From Frondihabitans sucicola (lineage in GTDB: Bacteria > Actinomycetota > Actinomycetes > Actinomycetales > Microbacteriaceae), in contig NZ_AP027732.1 in assembly GCF_030296615.1 (NCBI RefSeq), positions 2,919,042-2,983,041 on the forward strand: a stretch of 64,000 nt of DNA, written 5' to 3'. The position numbers and the translations under genes were made by a program. Positions 50,318-59,201 of this stretch are shown piece after piece. Position 1 is the first letter of the stretch. Each line of letters opens with the position of its first letter. The notes below the pieces were generated by a model. The model was not told where the DNA came from. It was given only the letters and a program-made list of their open reading frames with translations, and did not search any database.

Positions 50318-51244
50318 TTACTTGACGATCCCGGCGTCCTTCAGGAACGCCTTCGCGATGACCGCGGCCGACGACTTGTCGTCGACGCTCTTCGTGTTGA
50401 GGTCGATGAGCTCCGACTGCGTCAGCTTCGCATTGACGGACTCGATCACCTTGGCGGCTTTCGCGTCCACCTTCTTGTCGACCACGGGGATGACCTGCTG
50501 CGGCAGGATCATGTTCTCCGGGTCCTTCAGGCTCACGAAGTCGTTCGCCTTGATGGCAGGACTCGCCGAATAGATGTCGGCCAGCTGCACCTGACCGTTC
50601 TTGAGCGCCGCGACGGTGTTGGCTCCGCCGGAGTCGCTGATCGTCTTGAGGGTCGCGGTCGTTCCGTAGACGCTCTTCAGACCTGTGATCCCGTAGGGCC
50701 TCGTCTGGAATTCGGCGTTCGCACCGACGACCAGGCTGCCCTTGTAGTCCTTCAGGTCAGCCAAGCTCGTGACGTTGTTCTTGTCGGAGAACTCCTTCGT
50801 CACCGTGTACGTGTCCTGGTCCGTCGCCGCGGCGGCCTTGAGGATGCGGAGCCCCGACGGGAGAGCATCCGGCAGGGCCGACTCGATGTCCGACTCCGAC
50901 TTCGCCGTCGTCTTCGCGTCGTAGTACTGCAGAAGGCTTCCCGAGTAGTCGGGGATCACGTCGATGGTCCCCTTCTGCAGCTCGGGCAGGTAGACGCTGC
51001 GCTGACCGATGTTGAACTGGCGGTCGACCTTGAAGCCCGCGTTCTCGAGAGCCTGCGCGTATGCCTCCGCGATGATCTCGTTCGAGTAGTACTGCTGCGA
51101 GCCGATGGCGATGGTGTCGCCTGACGCCTTCGCCGTCGAGCCGGACTTGAGCGGGTCGCTCGACGAGCACCCTGCCAGGACGACCATCGCCCCGATCGCG
51201 ACCGCGCCCATGACGGCGAGTCGGCCTCTCTTCGCTGTGAACAT
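50318..51244 (-). CDS. Glycine betaine/choline-type ABC substrate-binding lipoprotein
   Basis: This is the OpuC/ProX-type binding protein of an osmoprotectant importer, 308 residues. It has a signal peptide with lipobox VLAGCSSSD (Cys26), then IAIGSQQYYSNEIIAEAYAQALENAGFKV, the domain-crossing segment IDVIPDYSGSLLQYYD and QLADIYSASPAIKANDFVSLKDPENMI. ATG 51244 overlaps the upstream permease stop (TGATG) and has GGAAGGAA about 8 nt upstream. Substrate (betaine, choline, carnitine, ergothioneine) cannot be fixed from sequence alone. Confidence 0.9.
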   Translation of the reverse strand: MFTAKRGRLAVMGAVAIGAMVVLAGCSSSDPLKSGSTAKASGDTIAIGSQQYYSNEIIAEAYAQALENAGFKVDRQFNIGQRSVYLPELQKGTIDVIPDYSGSLLQYYDAKTTAKSESDIESALPDALPSGLRILKAAAATDQDTYTVTKEFSDKNNVTSLADLKDYKGSLVVGANAEFQTRPYGITGLKSVYGTTATLKTISDSGGANTVAALKNGQVQLADIYSASPAIKANDFVSLKDPENMILPQQVIPVVDKKVDAKAAKVIESVNAKLTQSELIDLNTKSVDDKSSAAVIAKAFLKDAGIVK

Positions 51245-51991
51245 CACTTGTTTCCTTCCTGGAGTGGGGAACCCACCACCGCCCGGGAACGGGTTGCCCC
51301 GGTGCGGTCGTCTTCTGATCGTTGCCCGGCGCGGACACCCGCGGGGACGACGAGACGCTGGATGACCGAATAGACGATCTCGAGCGCTATGGCCAGAGCG
51401 ATCACGAGAATCGCTCCGACGAGGATGGTGACGATGTCGTTGTTGCCGAGGCCGAGGAAGATGAAGATCCCCAGGCCGCCCGCACCGACGTAGTTCGCGA
51501 GGGTCGCGGTCGCGACGATCTGAAGCGTCGCGGAGCGCAGCCCGCCGATGATGAGGAAGCCCCAGCGGCATCTCGACCTGTGTGAGGATCTGCCACTCCG
51601 TCATGCCCTGTGCCCGGGCGGCGTCGATGACCTTCCTGTCGACCGATTCCAGACCCGAGTAGGCGCCCGCCAGGATCGACGGTATCGCCAGGATGACGAA
51701 CGAGATCAGTGGAGCCCGCAGCCCGATGCCGAGAAGGACCGCGAGCAGCGTGATGACGCCGAGCGTCGGCAGCGCCCGTGCACCGCCGGAGATCAAGACG
51801 GCAGCACTCCGACCTCGACCGGTGTGGCCGATCGCCAGGCCGATGGGCAAAGCGATCACCGCGGCGATCACGAGCGAGAGAACGGTGTACCAGAGGTGCT
51901 CTCCGAGACGCTCGCCGATCGGGTTCGGGGCCGTGTGGGCCCAGTTCGCAGAATCGAAGATGAAGCTGAACGCGGAGCCGAAGAAGTTCAT
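51244..51991 (-). CDS. Osmoprotectant ABC transporter permease (frameshift as sequenced)
   Basis: This BPD-type permease has about five or six membrane segments. The N-terminal part reads RLGEHLWYTVLSLVIAAVIALPIGLAIGH and includes the EAA loop DAARAQGMTEWQILTQVEMPLG. The C-terminal part (LIIGGLRSATLQIVATATLANYVG, then VTILVGAILVIALAIALEIVY) is in another frame. The shift near 51553-51560 is net two bases missing or one extra, unlike the single losses elsewhere. The start overlaps the preceding permease (ATGA). About 249 residues if repaired. Confidence 0.85.
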
Positions 51992-52665
51992 GCGGTGGCC
52001 AGCACCTTCCGGGCCTGGCGCCGCGACGGCGCCGCAGTGGCTCTGCTCCACGGCATGAGCGCCCGGCCGAGGAGCACGAGCAGCGCGTCGAGGACGAGGG
52101 CGAGAACGACGGTGAGGACGATCCCCGCGACGATCTCAGCGATGATGGCCCGCTGCAGCCCATCCGTGAAGAGAAGCCCCAGCCCGTTGATGCCGAGGAC
52201 ACCGCCGACCGTGACGAGGCTCACCGTGCTCACGACGACGACGCGCATCCCGGCGAGGAGCACGGGACCGGCCAGCGGGAAGTCCACCGCGAAGAAACGC
52301 CCCCAGGGGCCGTAGCCGATGGCTGTCGCGGACTGTCGGACGTCCGGCTCGACGGCCGCGAGGGCGTCGGCGGTCGAACGGACCATCAGAGCCATGCCGT
52401 ACAGAGTCAGCGTGATGATGATGTTCGCGTCGCTTCGCAGGCTCCCGAGGAAGGTGCCCAGAACGAGCAGCAGTGGCAGCGACGGGATCGCGTACAGCAG
52501 CCCGGCGATGGTCAGCAGCGGACCCCGCACGGGCCGGAACCGGTTCGCCAGCCAGCCGAGCGGCACACTGAGCACGAACGACAGGACGATCGGCGGAATG
52601 CTCAACTGCAGATGCGCGAGTGTCGACTGCCCGAGGTAGGGCAGGTTCTGGAGGATCCAGTTCAC
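51988..52665 (-). CDS. Osmoprotectant ABC transporter permease
   Basis: The 225-residue permease is intact: six membrane segments, TLAHLQLSIPPIVLSFVLSVPLGWLANRF near the start, YAIPSLPLLLVLGTFLG, and the coupling loop ALAAVEPDVRQSATAIGYGPWGRFFAVDFPLAGPVLLAG. It is coupled by ATGA to the second permease and starts with GTG 55 bp after the ATPase gene. Together the two permeases form the heteromeric membrane channel. Confidence 0.9.
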   Translation of the reverse strand: MNWILQNLPYLGQSTLAHLQLSIPPIVLSFVLSVPLGWLANRFRPVRGPLLTIAGLLYAIPSLPLLLVLGTFLGSLRSDANIIITLTLYGMALMVRSTADALAAVEPDVRQSATAIGYGPWGRFFAVDFPLAGPVLLAGMRVVVVSTVSLVTVGGVLGINGLGLLFTDGLQRAIIAEIVAGIVLTVVLALVLDALLVLLGRALMPWSRATAAPSRRQARKVLATA

Positions 52666-52720
52666 GACGTGGGCCGCTCGCTCGCCACCTCGGCGGTGCT
52701 CTCGACAGGAACGCTGCCCG

Positions 52721-53524
52721 TCAGCGTGCCGGCGGGGCGCCCTCGTCGTCGACGAGGATCGAGCCGGTGGCTGTCTCCTCGATGTGGAGTGCCCGTTTTC
52801 CGCGGTTCGCCCCGACGAAGTTGGCGACGAAGTCGTCGGCGGGGTTCGAGAGGATCTCGCTCGGGGTGCCGACCTGGGCGATGTGACCGCCCTTCTGCAG
52901 GATGACGACCTGGTCGCCCAGGTAGAACGCCTCGTCGATGTCGTGGGTGACGAAGACGACGGTCTTGTCGAGATCGCGCTGCAGTCGGATGAGCTCCTCC
53001 TGCAGATCGGACCGGACCAGAGGGTCGACCGCGCCGAACGGCTCGTCCATCAGCAGGATGTTCGGGTCGACGGCCAGGCCTCGCGCGACGCCGACGCGCT
53101 GCTGCTGGCCACCGGAGAGCTGGCTCGGGTAGCGATCGGCGAAGGCGCGGTCGAGGCCGACCGTGTCCATCAGCTTCAGGGCCTGCTCGCGGGCGTCCTT
53201 CTTCTTGACACCTTTGAGCAGTGGCACCGTCGCGATGTTGTCGACGACCTTGCGGTGCGGCAGCAAGCCCGAGTTCTGCATGACGTAGCCGATGCTGCGT
53301 CGGAGCCCCACGGGTTCGATGGCGCCGATGTCGTCGCCGTCGATCTGGATGGAGCCGGAAGTCGGGTCGACCATCCGGTTGATCATCCGCAGGATCGTGG
53401 TCTTGCCGCAGCCGCTGGAGCCCACGAAAACCGTGGTCTTGCGGGAGGGGATGACGAGGCTGAAGTCTTCGACGGCCCGGGTGCCGTCGGGATATTGTTT
53501 GGTCACCGAGCGGAACTCGATCAT
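52721..53524 (-). CDS. Osmoprotectant ABC transporter ATP-binding protein
   Basis: The 267-residue ATPase has Walker A VGSSGCGKTTILRMINRM, Q-loop GYVMQNSGLLPHRKVVDNI, signature LSGGQQQRVGVARGLA, Walker B ILLMDEPFGAVDP and His-switch FVTHDIDEAF. It ends shortly after the ATPase core, without the C-terminal CBS pair of OpuA/ProV-type proteins, so any ionic-strength sensing must be elsewhere. ATG 53524 was preferred over the upstream ATG at 53551 because the conserved FRSVTKQYPDG follows directly. Confidence 0.9.
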   Translation of the reverse strand: MIEFRSVTKQYPDGTRAVEDFSLVIPSRKTTVFVGSSGCGKTTILRMINRMVDPTSGSIQIDGDDIGAIEPVGLRRSIGYVMQNSGLLPHRKVVDNIATVPLLKGVKKKDAREQALKLMDTVGLDRAFADRYPSQLSGGQQQRVGVARGLAVDPNILLMDEPFGAVDPLVRSDLQEELIRLQRDLDKTVVFVTHDIDEAFYLGDQVVILQKGGHIAQVGTPSEILSNPADDFVANFVGANRGKRALHIEETATGSILVDDEGAPPAR

Positions 53525-53651
53525 TGGTGGCTCATTCCTCGTGGGCATCACGAATCGACACTTGCCAGGGGCGTCAACTGAACCACAGTTCGTTCCGACG
53601 CGTTACACCGACGCCACAGAGCGTCACAGAATCGTCGGAACCGCCTCCCGG

Positions 53652-54332
53652 TCAGGCCCGGGTGACGACGGCCCGGTCGAGGTAACCCGCCACCACGACG
53701 CGGCATTCCTCGATGAACCGGGGATCACCCTGCGGGTCGCGCGCGAAGGCCCGAGCGATCAAGGCGCTTCCGAGCTCGGTGGCGACGTCGATCGCGAACG
53801 TGAACTCGCTCGACGCGACGAGGCCGAATCTGTCGACCAGCAGGGCGGTGAACCGCTCGGCCAGCGAACGGCGGTTCTCGTCGGCCGTCTGCTTCGCGGA
53901 GTCGTCTTTGCCGCTTGGCACCTTGTCGGAGTTCTCGACGTCGCCGAAGCGGATCGCCCGGAATCCGGGCTCGGCGCGGTACATGGCGACCTCGGTGTCG
54001 ATGGCGATCTCGATGGAGTCCCGCCACTCGGTCAGGCCACGCTCGATCACGGCGGCGTCGACGCGCTCGATGAGGCGCTGGACGCTGCGGACGGCAAGGG
54101 CTTCGACGACCGCGATGCGGTCGGGGAAGTACCGGTAGACGGTGCCGATCGAGGCCCCCGCGCGCTCGGCGACCATGGCCGTCGTCAGGCGCTCGAAGCC
54201 GATCTCGTCGATGATCGCCGCGGCTGCATCGAGGAGTCCTGTCAGCCGGGCCGAGCTCCGCGCCTGGACCGGCTCGTTCCTGAGCAGTGATGATCCCCCG
54301 GGCAGTGCTTCATTGACCTCGGTGACGAGCAA
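53652..54332 (-). CDS. TetR family transcriptional regulator
   Basis: The 226-residue protein has an N-terminal helix-turn-helix (LLDAAAAIIDEIGFERLTTAMVAERAGASIGTVYRYFPDRIAVVEAL) and an all-helical ligand domain. It starts with TTG at 54332, supported by AAGGAG 5 nt upstream. It lies 127 bp upstream of the ABC ATPase gene on the same strand, so it may control that transporter. No clear palindromic operator was found. Confidence 0.88.
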   Translation of the reverse strand: MLVTEVNEALPGGSSLLRNEPVQARSSARLTGLLDAAAAIIDEIGFERLTTAMVAERAGASIGTVYRYFPDRIAVVEALAVRSVQRLIERVDAAVIERGLTEWRDSIEIAIDTEVAMYRAEPGFRAIRFGDVENSDKVPSGKDDSAKQTADENRRSLAERFTALLVDRFGLVASSEFTFAIDVATELGSALIARAFARDPQGDPRFIEECRVVVAGYLDRAVVTRA

Positions 54333-54398
54333 TGGTTCTCCTTCAAAGCGAGTGGTGCGACGTCACGGAATGTCGGACGGCCCTGCTTGACTGGGACC

Positions 54399-55091
54399 AT
54401 GTGTGGAAGATTCGTGATGTCGCGCGCCTCGAGCGACCTGGTGGCACTCTTCGACGTGGACGTGACGGGAGACACTCTTCCAGAGCCTTCCTGGAATATC
54501 GCTCCGACTGCTCCGGTGAGTCTGCTGGTCGACGCCGCCCCGCGCGGGGCCGACGCGGGCGGACCGCCCGTCCGGCGGCTCGCGTCGGCGCGCTGGGGTT
54601 TGATCCCCTCCTGGGCCGACGACCCGAAGGTCGGCGCGACGGCGTTCAACGCCCGCATCGAGACCGCTGCCGAGAAGCCGACCTTCCGCGATGCCGTCGT
54701 GTCGAGGCGCGCCGTCGTTCCGGCGTCCGGCTACTACGAGTGGGTCGTCGGTCCTGACGGCACCAAGGGTCCCGTCTACGTCCACCTTCCCGACGACGAG
54801 CTCATGCTCTTCGCGGCACTCTACGAATGGTGGCGTGATCCCCGGGTGGCACCGGACGATCCTGCGCGCTGGGTGCTCTCCACGAGCATCCTGACCAGGC
54901 CCTCCGCCGCCTCGCTCACCGCTGTGCACGAGCGCATGCCCGTCTTCGTCGGAGCCGAGCTGATGGAAGACTGGCTCGACCCCGAGACCGAAGGCGACGA
55001 CGACCTGCTTCAGGGCGTCTCGGGCGAGTCCCTCCAGCACGCCGAGCGGGCCCTGTTCCGCCCGGTGGCCGAGGTCGGCGTGCCAGACTAG
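54399..55091 (+). CDS. SOS response-associated peptidase family protein (SRAP, YedK/HMCES)
   Basis: YedK-type proteins form a stable thiazolidine crosslink with abasic sites in single-stranded DNA. The 230-residue protein has the catalytic Cys2 (MCGRFVM), NIAPTAPVSLL, ARWGLIPSWADDP, FNARIETAAEKPTFRDA, the Glu in ASGYYEW, and a His near AVHERMPV. The ATG at 54399 is required because Cys2 must be exposed after methionine removal; the TTG four codons upstream is not used. Confidence 0.93.
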   Translation: MCGRFVMSRASSDLVALFDVDVTGDTLPEPSWNIAPTAPVSLLVDAAPRGADAGGPPVRRLASARWGLIPSWADDPKVGATAFNARIETAAEKPTFRDAVVSRRAVVPASGYYEWVVGPDGTKGPVYVHLPDDELMLFAALYEWWRDPRVAPDDPARWVLSTSILTRPSAASLTAVHERMPVFVGAELMEDWLDPETEGDDDLLQGVSGESLQHAERALFRPVAEVGVPD

Positions 55092-55095
55092 GCCA

Positions 55096-56179
55096 ATGCT
55101 GGGCTCCCGAAAGTCGACCGCCGAGGGTGCTGTCTCGAACAACGCGGTCGCGAACAGCGTCGCCAACAGCGTCGAGCCGATGCTGCACCGCGCCGCTCGC
55201 ATGGAGGACGCCCTGCACGCCTTCCGCGAGCGGAACGCGCGACGACGAGGTCTGATCCCGACGATCGTGCCCTACTCGGGCTACGGCGGTCAGGGCTGGA
55301 TCCGCGTGCTCTGCCGCGTCCTCCTCACGAAGGAGGGCGAACGTCGCTCCACCGAGCACACGCACGTCCGCGGCTGGCGGAGCTTCACCAGCGTCCCGAT
55401 CGATGCGGTGGTCGTCGAGGCGGTCGTCGACGGGCACACGCACCACGTCACGGCCGACCGGGGCGGAGTCGTCGACGCCCGGATCGAGGTCGACCTCGCG
55501 CCGGGCTGGCACACGGTGGTGCTGCGAACGGAGGGCTCCTCGACGCCGAGGCCCCGGTCTTCGTCATCGACCCCGCCGTGCGGTTCGGCATCATCTCCGA
55601 CATCGACGACACCGTCATGGTCACGGCACTCCCCGTCCTCTGCTGGCGGCCTGGAACACGTTCGTCCTCGACGAGCACGCCAGGCGCCCCGTACCCGGCA
55701 TGGCCGTCCTGTACGAGCGACTCCGGGCGACCCACCTCGGCTGCCCCGTGATCTACGTCTCGACCGGCGCCTGGAACGTCGCCCCGACGCTCTCGCGCTT
55801 TCTCACGCGCAACTTCTACCCACCCGGGCCGCTCCTGCTGACCGACTGGGGCCCCACGCACGACCGCTGGTTCCGGAGCGGCCGACTCCACAAAGAGCAG
55901 TCGCTCGGCCGGATCGCTGCCGAGTTCCCTCAGCTCAAGTGGCTGCTCGTCGGCGACGACGGTCAGCACGACGAGGAGCTGTACGGCGATTTCCTCCGCA
56001 ATCACCCCGACAACGTCGCCGCCGTCGCCATTCGACAGCTCTCGTCGAGCGAGGCCGTGTTCGCCGGAGGCCGGTCCCGAGGGGAAGAACACGAGCGCAC
56101 GACGAGGGTTCCCTGGCTCTACGCTCCCGACGGAGCGGGACTATGGGATCAACTCGTAGCCAAGGGGCTCGTCGAGTAG
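55096..56179 (+). CDS. DUF2183 (App1-like) phosphatase, two frameshifts as sequenced
   Basis: This HAD-like protein resembles the App1 phosphatidate phosphatase family. The nucleophile motif is GIISDIDDTVMVTAL (DxDDT), followed by LYERLRATHLGCPVIYVSTGAWNVAPTL, GPLLLTDWGPT and LLVGDDGQHDEELYGDF. Two breaks flank the catalytic motif: about 55538 and 55631-55634, each needing one C; repair gives 361 residues. It follows the SRAP gene by 4 bp and may be cotranscribed. Confidence 0.85.
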
Positions 56180-56186
56180 CTGGTCG

Positions 56187-56229
56187 TTAAAAGGTGGAAT
56201 TCCGACTATTAGAAGGCTAAAGAGCTCTT
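56187..56229. promoter_or_regulatory. Candidate hipBA operator region
   Basis: Two direct repeats TTAAAAGG (56187) and TTAGAAGG (56209) have starts 22 bp apart, about two helical turns. They are followed by the 10-bp palindrome AAGAGCTCTT (56220-56229), 12 bp before the hipB ATG. The segment is far more A/T-rich than its surroundings, as expected for a promoter bound by HipB. Confidence 0.45.
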
Positions 56230-56241
56230 ATAGTTGAAATC

Positions 56242-56582
56242 ATGGCTCTTAACGACCCGAAACTTTCCCCGAAAAACTCGGCGGCACGACCGACGACTGG
56301 GAGCGCCGCATCGGCGAACAGATGCGCGCCCTCCGACTCGACCGCGGCTACGACCAGGCCACCCTCGGCGATCTCGCCGATGTGAGCGTCACCTCGATCA
56401 AGAATCTCGAGAACGGCCGAGGAAGCTCTCTCCGCACCGTGATCAGGATCCTGCGAGCCCTCGAGGCGACGGCGTGGCTCGACACGCTGGCCCCGACGCC
56501 GACGGTGAGTCCGATCGACCTGCTGCGCAGCGCCGAAGCCACCCCGAGACGACGAGTCTCCCGACCGAGGAGCGACGACTGA
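56242..56582 (+). CDS. hipB: HipB-like antitoxin, helix-turn-helix (one frameshift as sequenced)
   Basis: The protein has an Xre-type helix-turn-helix (IGEQMRALRLDRGYDQATLGDLADVSVTSIKNLENGRGSSLRTVIRIL) like HipB, the antitoxin and autorepressor of HipA. The start ATG 56242 (MALNDPKLSP) is in another frame; one extra C in the run 56267-56270 gives LSPEKLGGTTDDWERR and 113 residues. Without repair, ATG 56322 would give an 86-residue form. TGATG couples it to hipA. Confidence 0.82.
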
Positions 56583-57867
56583 TGGCCTACACGCCCGTCG
56601 CAGCCGTCGAGGTCACCGCCTGGGGCCTGCGGGTCGGCGCCGTCGCCCCCGATCCGCGCCTCGGCGCCTACGTGTTCGAGTACTACCCCGACTGGATCGC
56701 CCGCGGAATCGAGCTCGCCCCGCTCGAGATGCCGCTGTCGCGGCAGCGCTACGTCTTCCCGGCCCTTCCCGAGAACACGTTCCACCGACTGCCCGCGATG
56801 CTGGCCGACGCTCTCCCCGACGACTTCGGAAACGCGATCATCGACGCGTGGCTCGCCAGGCAGGGCATCCGCCGCGGCGAGGTGACACCGCTCGACCGCC
56901 TGGCGTACATGTCGAACCGAGCGATGGGCGCCCTCGAGTTCCGGCCGTCGCGGGGGCCGCGGCAGCGGGTCACCAGCGCCGTCCAGATGAGCGACCTCGT
57001 CGAGGGTGCCCGCAGCGTGCTCGACGAGCGCTTCGCCGGCGATCGCGAGACCGAGGCGGCCATCCAGAGCCTCATCCAGGTCGGCACGTCCGCGGGCGGA
57101 GCGCGGGCCAAGGCGGTCATCGCCTGGAACCGCGAGACGGGCGAGATCCGCTCCGGCCAGCTCCCCGCCGCCGACGGCTTCGAGTTCTGGCTGATCAAGC
57201 TCGACGGTGTGGGTCGCGACGCCGAGCTCGGTTCGGGAGGCGAGTACGGCAGGGTCGAGTACGCCTACTCGCTGATGGCCGGTGCCGCCGGGCTCGACAT
57301 GACCGAGTGCCGCCTCCTCGAAGAGAACGGTCGCGCCCACTTCATGACCAGGCGGTACGACCGAGGCGGACCGGACGGCAAGGTGCACGCGCTCACCCTC
57401 TGCGGCCTGACCCAGCTCGACTTCCGGCAGCGCCAGACCCACGACTACAGCCAGTACTTCGACGCGATCGAGCGCCTCGGGCTCGGCCCCGCCGCGAAGG
57501 AGCAGGCGTTCCGCCGCATGGTGTTCAACGTGCTCGCCGCCAACTGCGACGACCACTCGAAGAACGAGTCGTTCCTGCTGTCGGGGCCGACGGGATCCTG
57601 GGCCCTCTCCCCGCCTACGACGTCACCTTCGCCTACAACCCCACGGGTCAGTGGACCTACCAGCACCTGATGAGCGTCGACGGCCGCTTCCACGACATCG
57701 AGCGCGCCGACGTGATGGCCGTGGCCGACCGGCATCTGGTGCCCCGGGCGAGCGCCGTCGTCGACGAGGTGCGCGAGGCGGTGGCCGGCTGGCGGGGGTA
57801 CGCCGACCGGGCCGGCCTCACGCGCGCGTCGGCCGACCGGATGGCAGAGGCGATGCCGCGCTGGTAG
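56582..57867 (+). CDS. hipA: HipA-like serine/threonine kinase toxin (one frameshift as sequenced)
   Basis: HipA toxins phosphorylate aminoacyl-tRNA synthetases (GltX in E. coli) and induce persistence. The N-terminal subdomain (residues 1-110) is followed by the ATP loop QVGTSAGGARAKAVIAW, the EFWLIKLDG segment, and the catalytic motif FNVLAANCDDHSKNESFLL. The metal-binding region PAYDVTFAYNPTG is in another frame: one extra G in 57583-57586 gives SGADGILGPLPAYDV. Repaired length 428 residues. As sequenced, the kinase would be truncated before the metal Asp and inactive. Confidence 0.88.
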
Positions 57868-57876
57868 CGAGCCGCT

Positions 57877-57930
57877 AGGGGTGTCTCCCACGTGGCCGGA
57901 GGTCGTGCCGCGAAGTGAGAGACACGCCCT
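57877..57930. repeat. Dispersed inverted repeat, copy 1
   Basis: AGGGGTGTCTC and GAGACACGCCCT form 11-bp arms with one bulged base around a CCACGTGG core. A related copy lies at 61188-61234. It is between the convergent hipA and SDR genes and overlaps the last two bases of the SDR gene, so it may end both transcripts. Confidence 0.65.
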
Positions 57931-58684
57931 AGTGGCCGGCGCCGGCCAGCATCGCGAGGATCTCGTCGTAGGTGCCGTCGACCTCGGCGTAGCGGAGCAT
58001 CTTGACGCGCTCGACCATGACCTGCTTCTCGTCCGGGCGGGTGCCGAGGATGCTCATGACCTCGTCGAGGTACTCGTCGACGGGCATGGCGTTGCCGCCC
58101 TCGTGCTGGTCCTGACCCATGAGGGTGGTGGCGACCGCCGGCGGGATCAGTTCGAGCACCTCGACGGAGGTGTCGGCGAGCTGCACGCGCAGCGCCTCGG
58201 TGAACCCGTGCACGGCCGACTTGGTCGCATCGTAGGTCGGCGTGGCCGCGAGGGGGACGAAGGCGAGTCCCGACGAGACGTTCATGATGACGGCTTCGTT
58301 CTTCGCCTGCAGGAACTCCGTGAAGGCGGCGACCATCCGGATGGTTCCGAGCAGGTTCGTCGTGACGGTGGCCTCGGCCGTCGCGAGGAAGCCGTCCGAG
58401 TGGAGGTCTTCGGGCTGCATGATGCCCGCCATGTTGATCAGCACGTCGACGTCGGGGAACCTCTCTTCGACGATCTCTCGAGCGCGCAGGATCGACGACG
58501 GGTCGGCCACGTCGAGAGCGATCGCCTCGATCCCGGGGTTGTCCCGGACGATCTGGTCGAGCAGATTCCGGCGTCGGCCGGCCACGATGACGCGGTTGCC
58601 CGCGGCCTGGAAGCGGAGGGCGAGCCCCAGACCGAGGCCCGAGGTGCCGCCGGTGATGAGGATGGTCTTGTCGGTGGTTTTCAT
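57929..58684 (-). CDS. Short-chain dehydrogenase/reductase (DltE-like)
   Basis: The 251-residue classical SDR has the nucleotide site ILITGGTSGLGLGLALRF (TGxxxGxG), the NMAG-type segment LINMAGIMQPED, catalytic Ser in NVSSGLAFVP, and YDATK (Tyr-x3-Lys). The Arg-Arg-Arg after the second strand (VAGRRRNLL) suggests NADPH. The RNLLDQIVRDNPGIEAI and MGQDQHEGGNAMPVDEYLDEVM segments match the DltE-like subgroup. Substrate unknown; no operon partners. Confidence 0.9.
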   Translation of the reverse strand: MKTTDKTILITGGTSGLGLGLALRFQAAGNRVIVAGRRRNLLDQIVRDNPGIEAIALDVADPSSILRAREIVEERFPDVDVLINMAGIMQPEDLHSDGFLATAEATVTTNLLGTIRMVAAFTEFLQAKNEAVIMNVSSGLAFVPLAATPTYDATKSAVHGFTEALRVQLADTSVEVLELIPPAVATTLMGQDQHEGGNAMPVDEYLDEVMSILGTRPDEKQVMVERVKMLRYAEVDGTYDEILAMLAGAGH

Positions 58685-58793
58685 GTGTCCAGCCTCGGTC
58701 GCGGAGGCTCGGCCGGGAAGGGAGCGTTCAGCCGGGGACCGGGAGTCCGTGGCTGAGCGCTCGGCCTGGCGGATGTCGGAGGGGTTCGTATGA

Positions 58794-58811
58794 TTCGAAC
58801 AGGTGTTCGAA
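58794..58811. promoter_or_regulatory. LexA (SOS) box
   Basis: TTCGAAC-AGGT-GTTCGAA is a perfect 18-bp palindrome and an exact fit to the Gram-positive/actinobacterial SOS box (CGAAC-N4-GTTCG). A TATGAT -10 element (58789-58794) abuts it, so LexA binding would block transcription of the gene starting at 58822. Confidence 0.88.
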
Positions 58812-58821
58812 TGGAGACGAC

Positions 58822-59147
58822 ATGCGCATCGACGAGAAAGTACCGGTCGAGACGACCGACGACGGTTCCCCGCTTCGCTTCACGTGGCGACGGGTGGTCT
58901 ACGGGGTGGTCAGTTCCCCCGAGCTGTGGATGACCAGGCAGTCGTGGTGGCGCTCGGCGACGAGGGCGCCTCGGGGCGAGGGGCAGTTCCTGCTCGAGAT
59001 GCCGGTCTGGCGGGTCGACGCGCTCCCCTCACCGACGGCGCGCACCGGGTCGACGGCACCTTCGACCTCGCCCGCGATCCGGTCAGCCACGAATGGCTGC
59101 TGCTGGGCGTCTTCGACGACCAGATCGACCAGCAGCTGTTCGCGTGA
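58822..59147 (+). CDS. Small LexA-controlled protein, DUF6504-like (one frameshift as sequenced)
   Basis: The 108-residue protein (after one extra C in the run 59025-59028) reads MRIDEKVPVETTDDGSPLRF followed by TWRRVVYGV, FLLEMPVWRVDA and a C-terminal VSHEWLLLGVFDDQ. It resembles the small DUF6504 family, whose genes I associate with DNA-damage tolerance genes in Actinobacteria, though that link is from memory. ATG 58822 follows TGGAGACGAC and lies 10 bp after the LexA box, so expression on DNA damage is expected. Biochemical role unknown. Confidence 0.7.
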
Positions 59148-59201
59148 CGATTCGACCGAGGCGTTCGCAGAATCCACTGGCGTGTCTGATTTGATGGCCG
59201 C

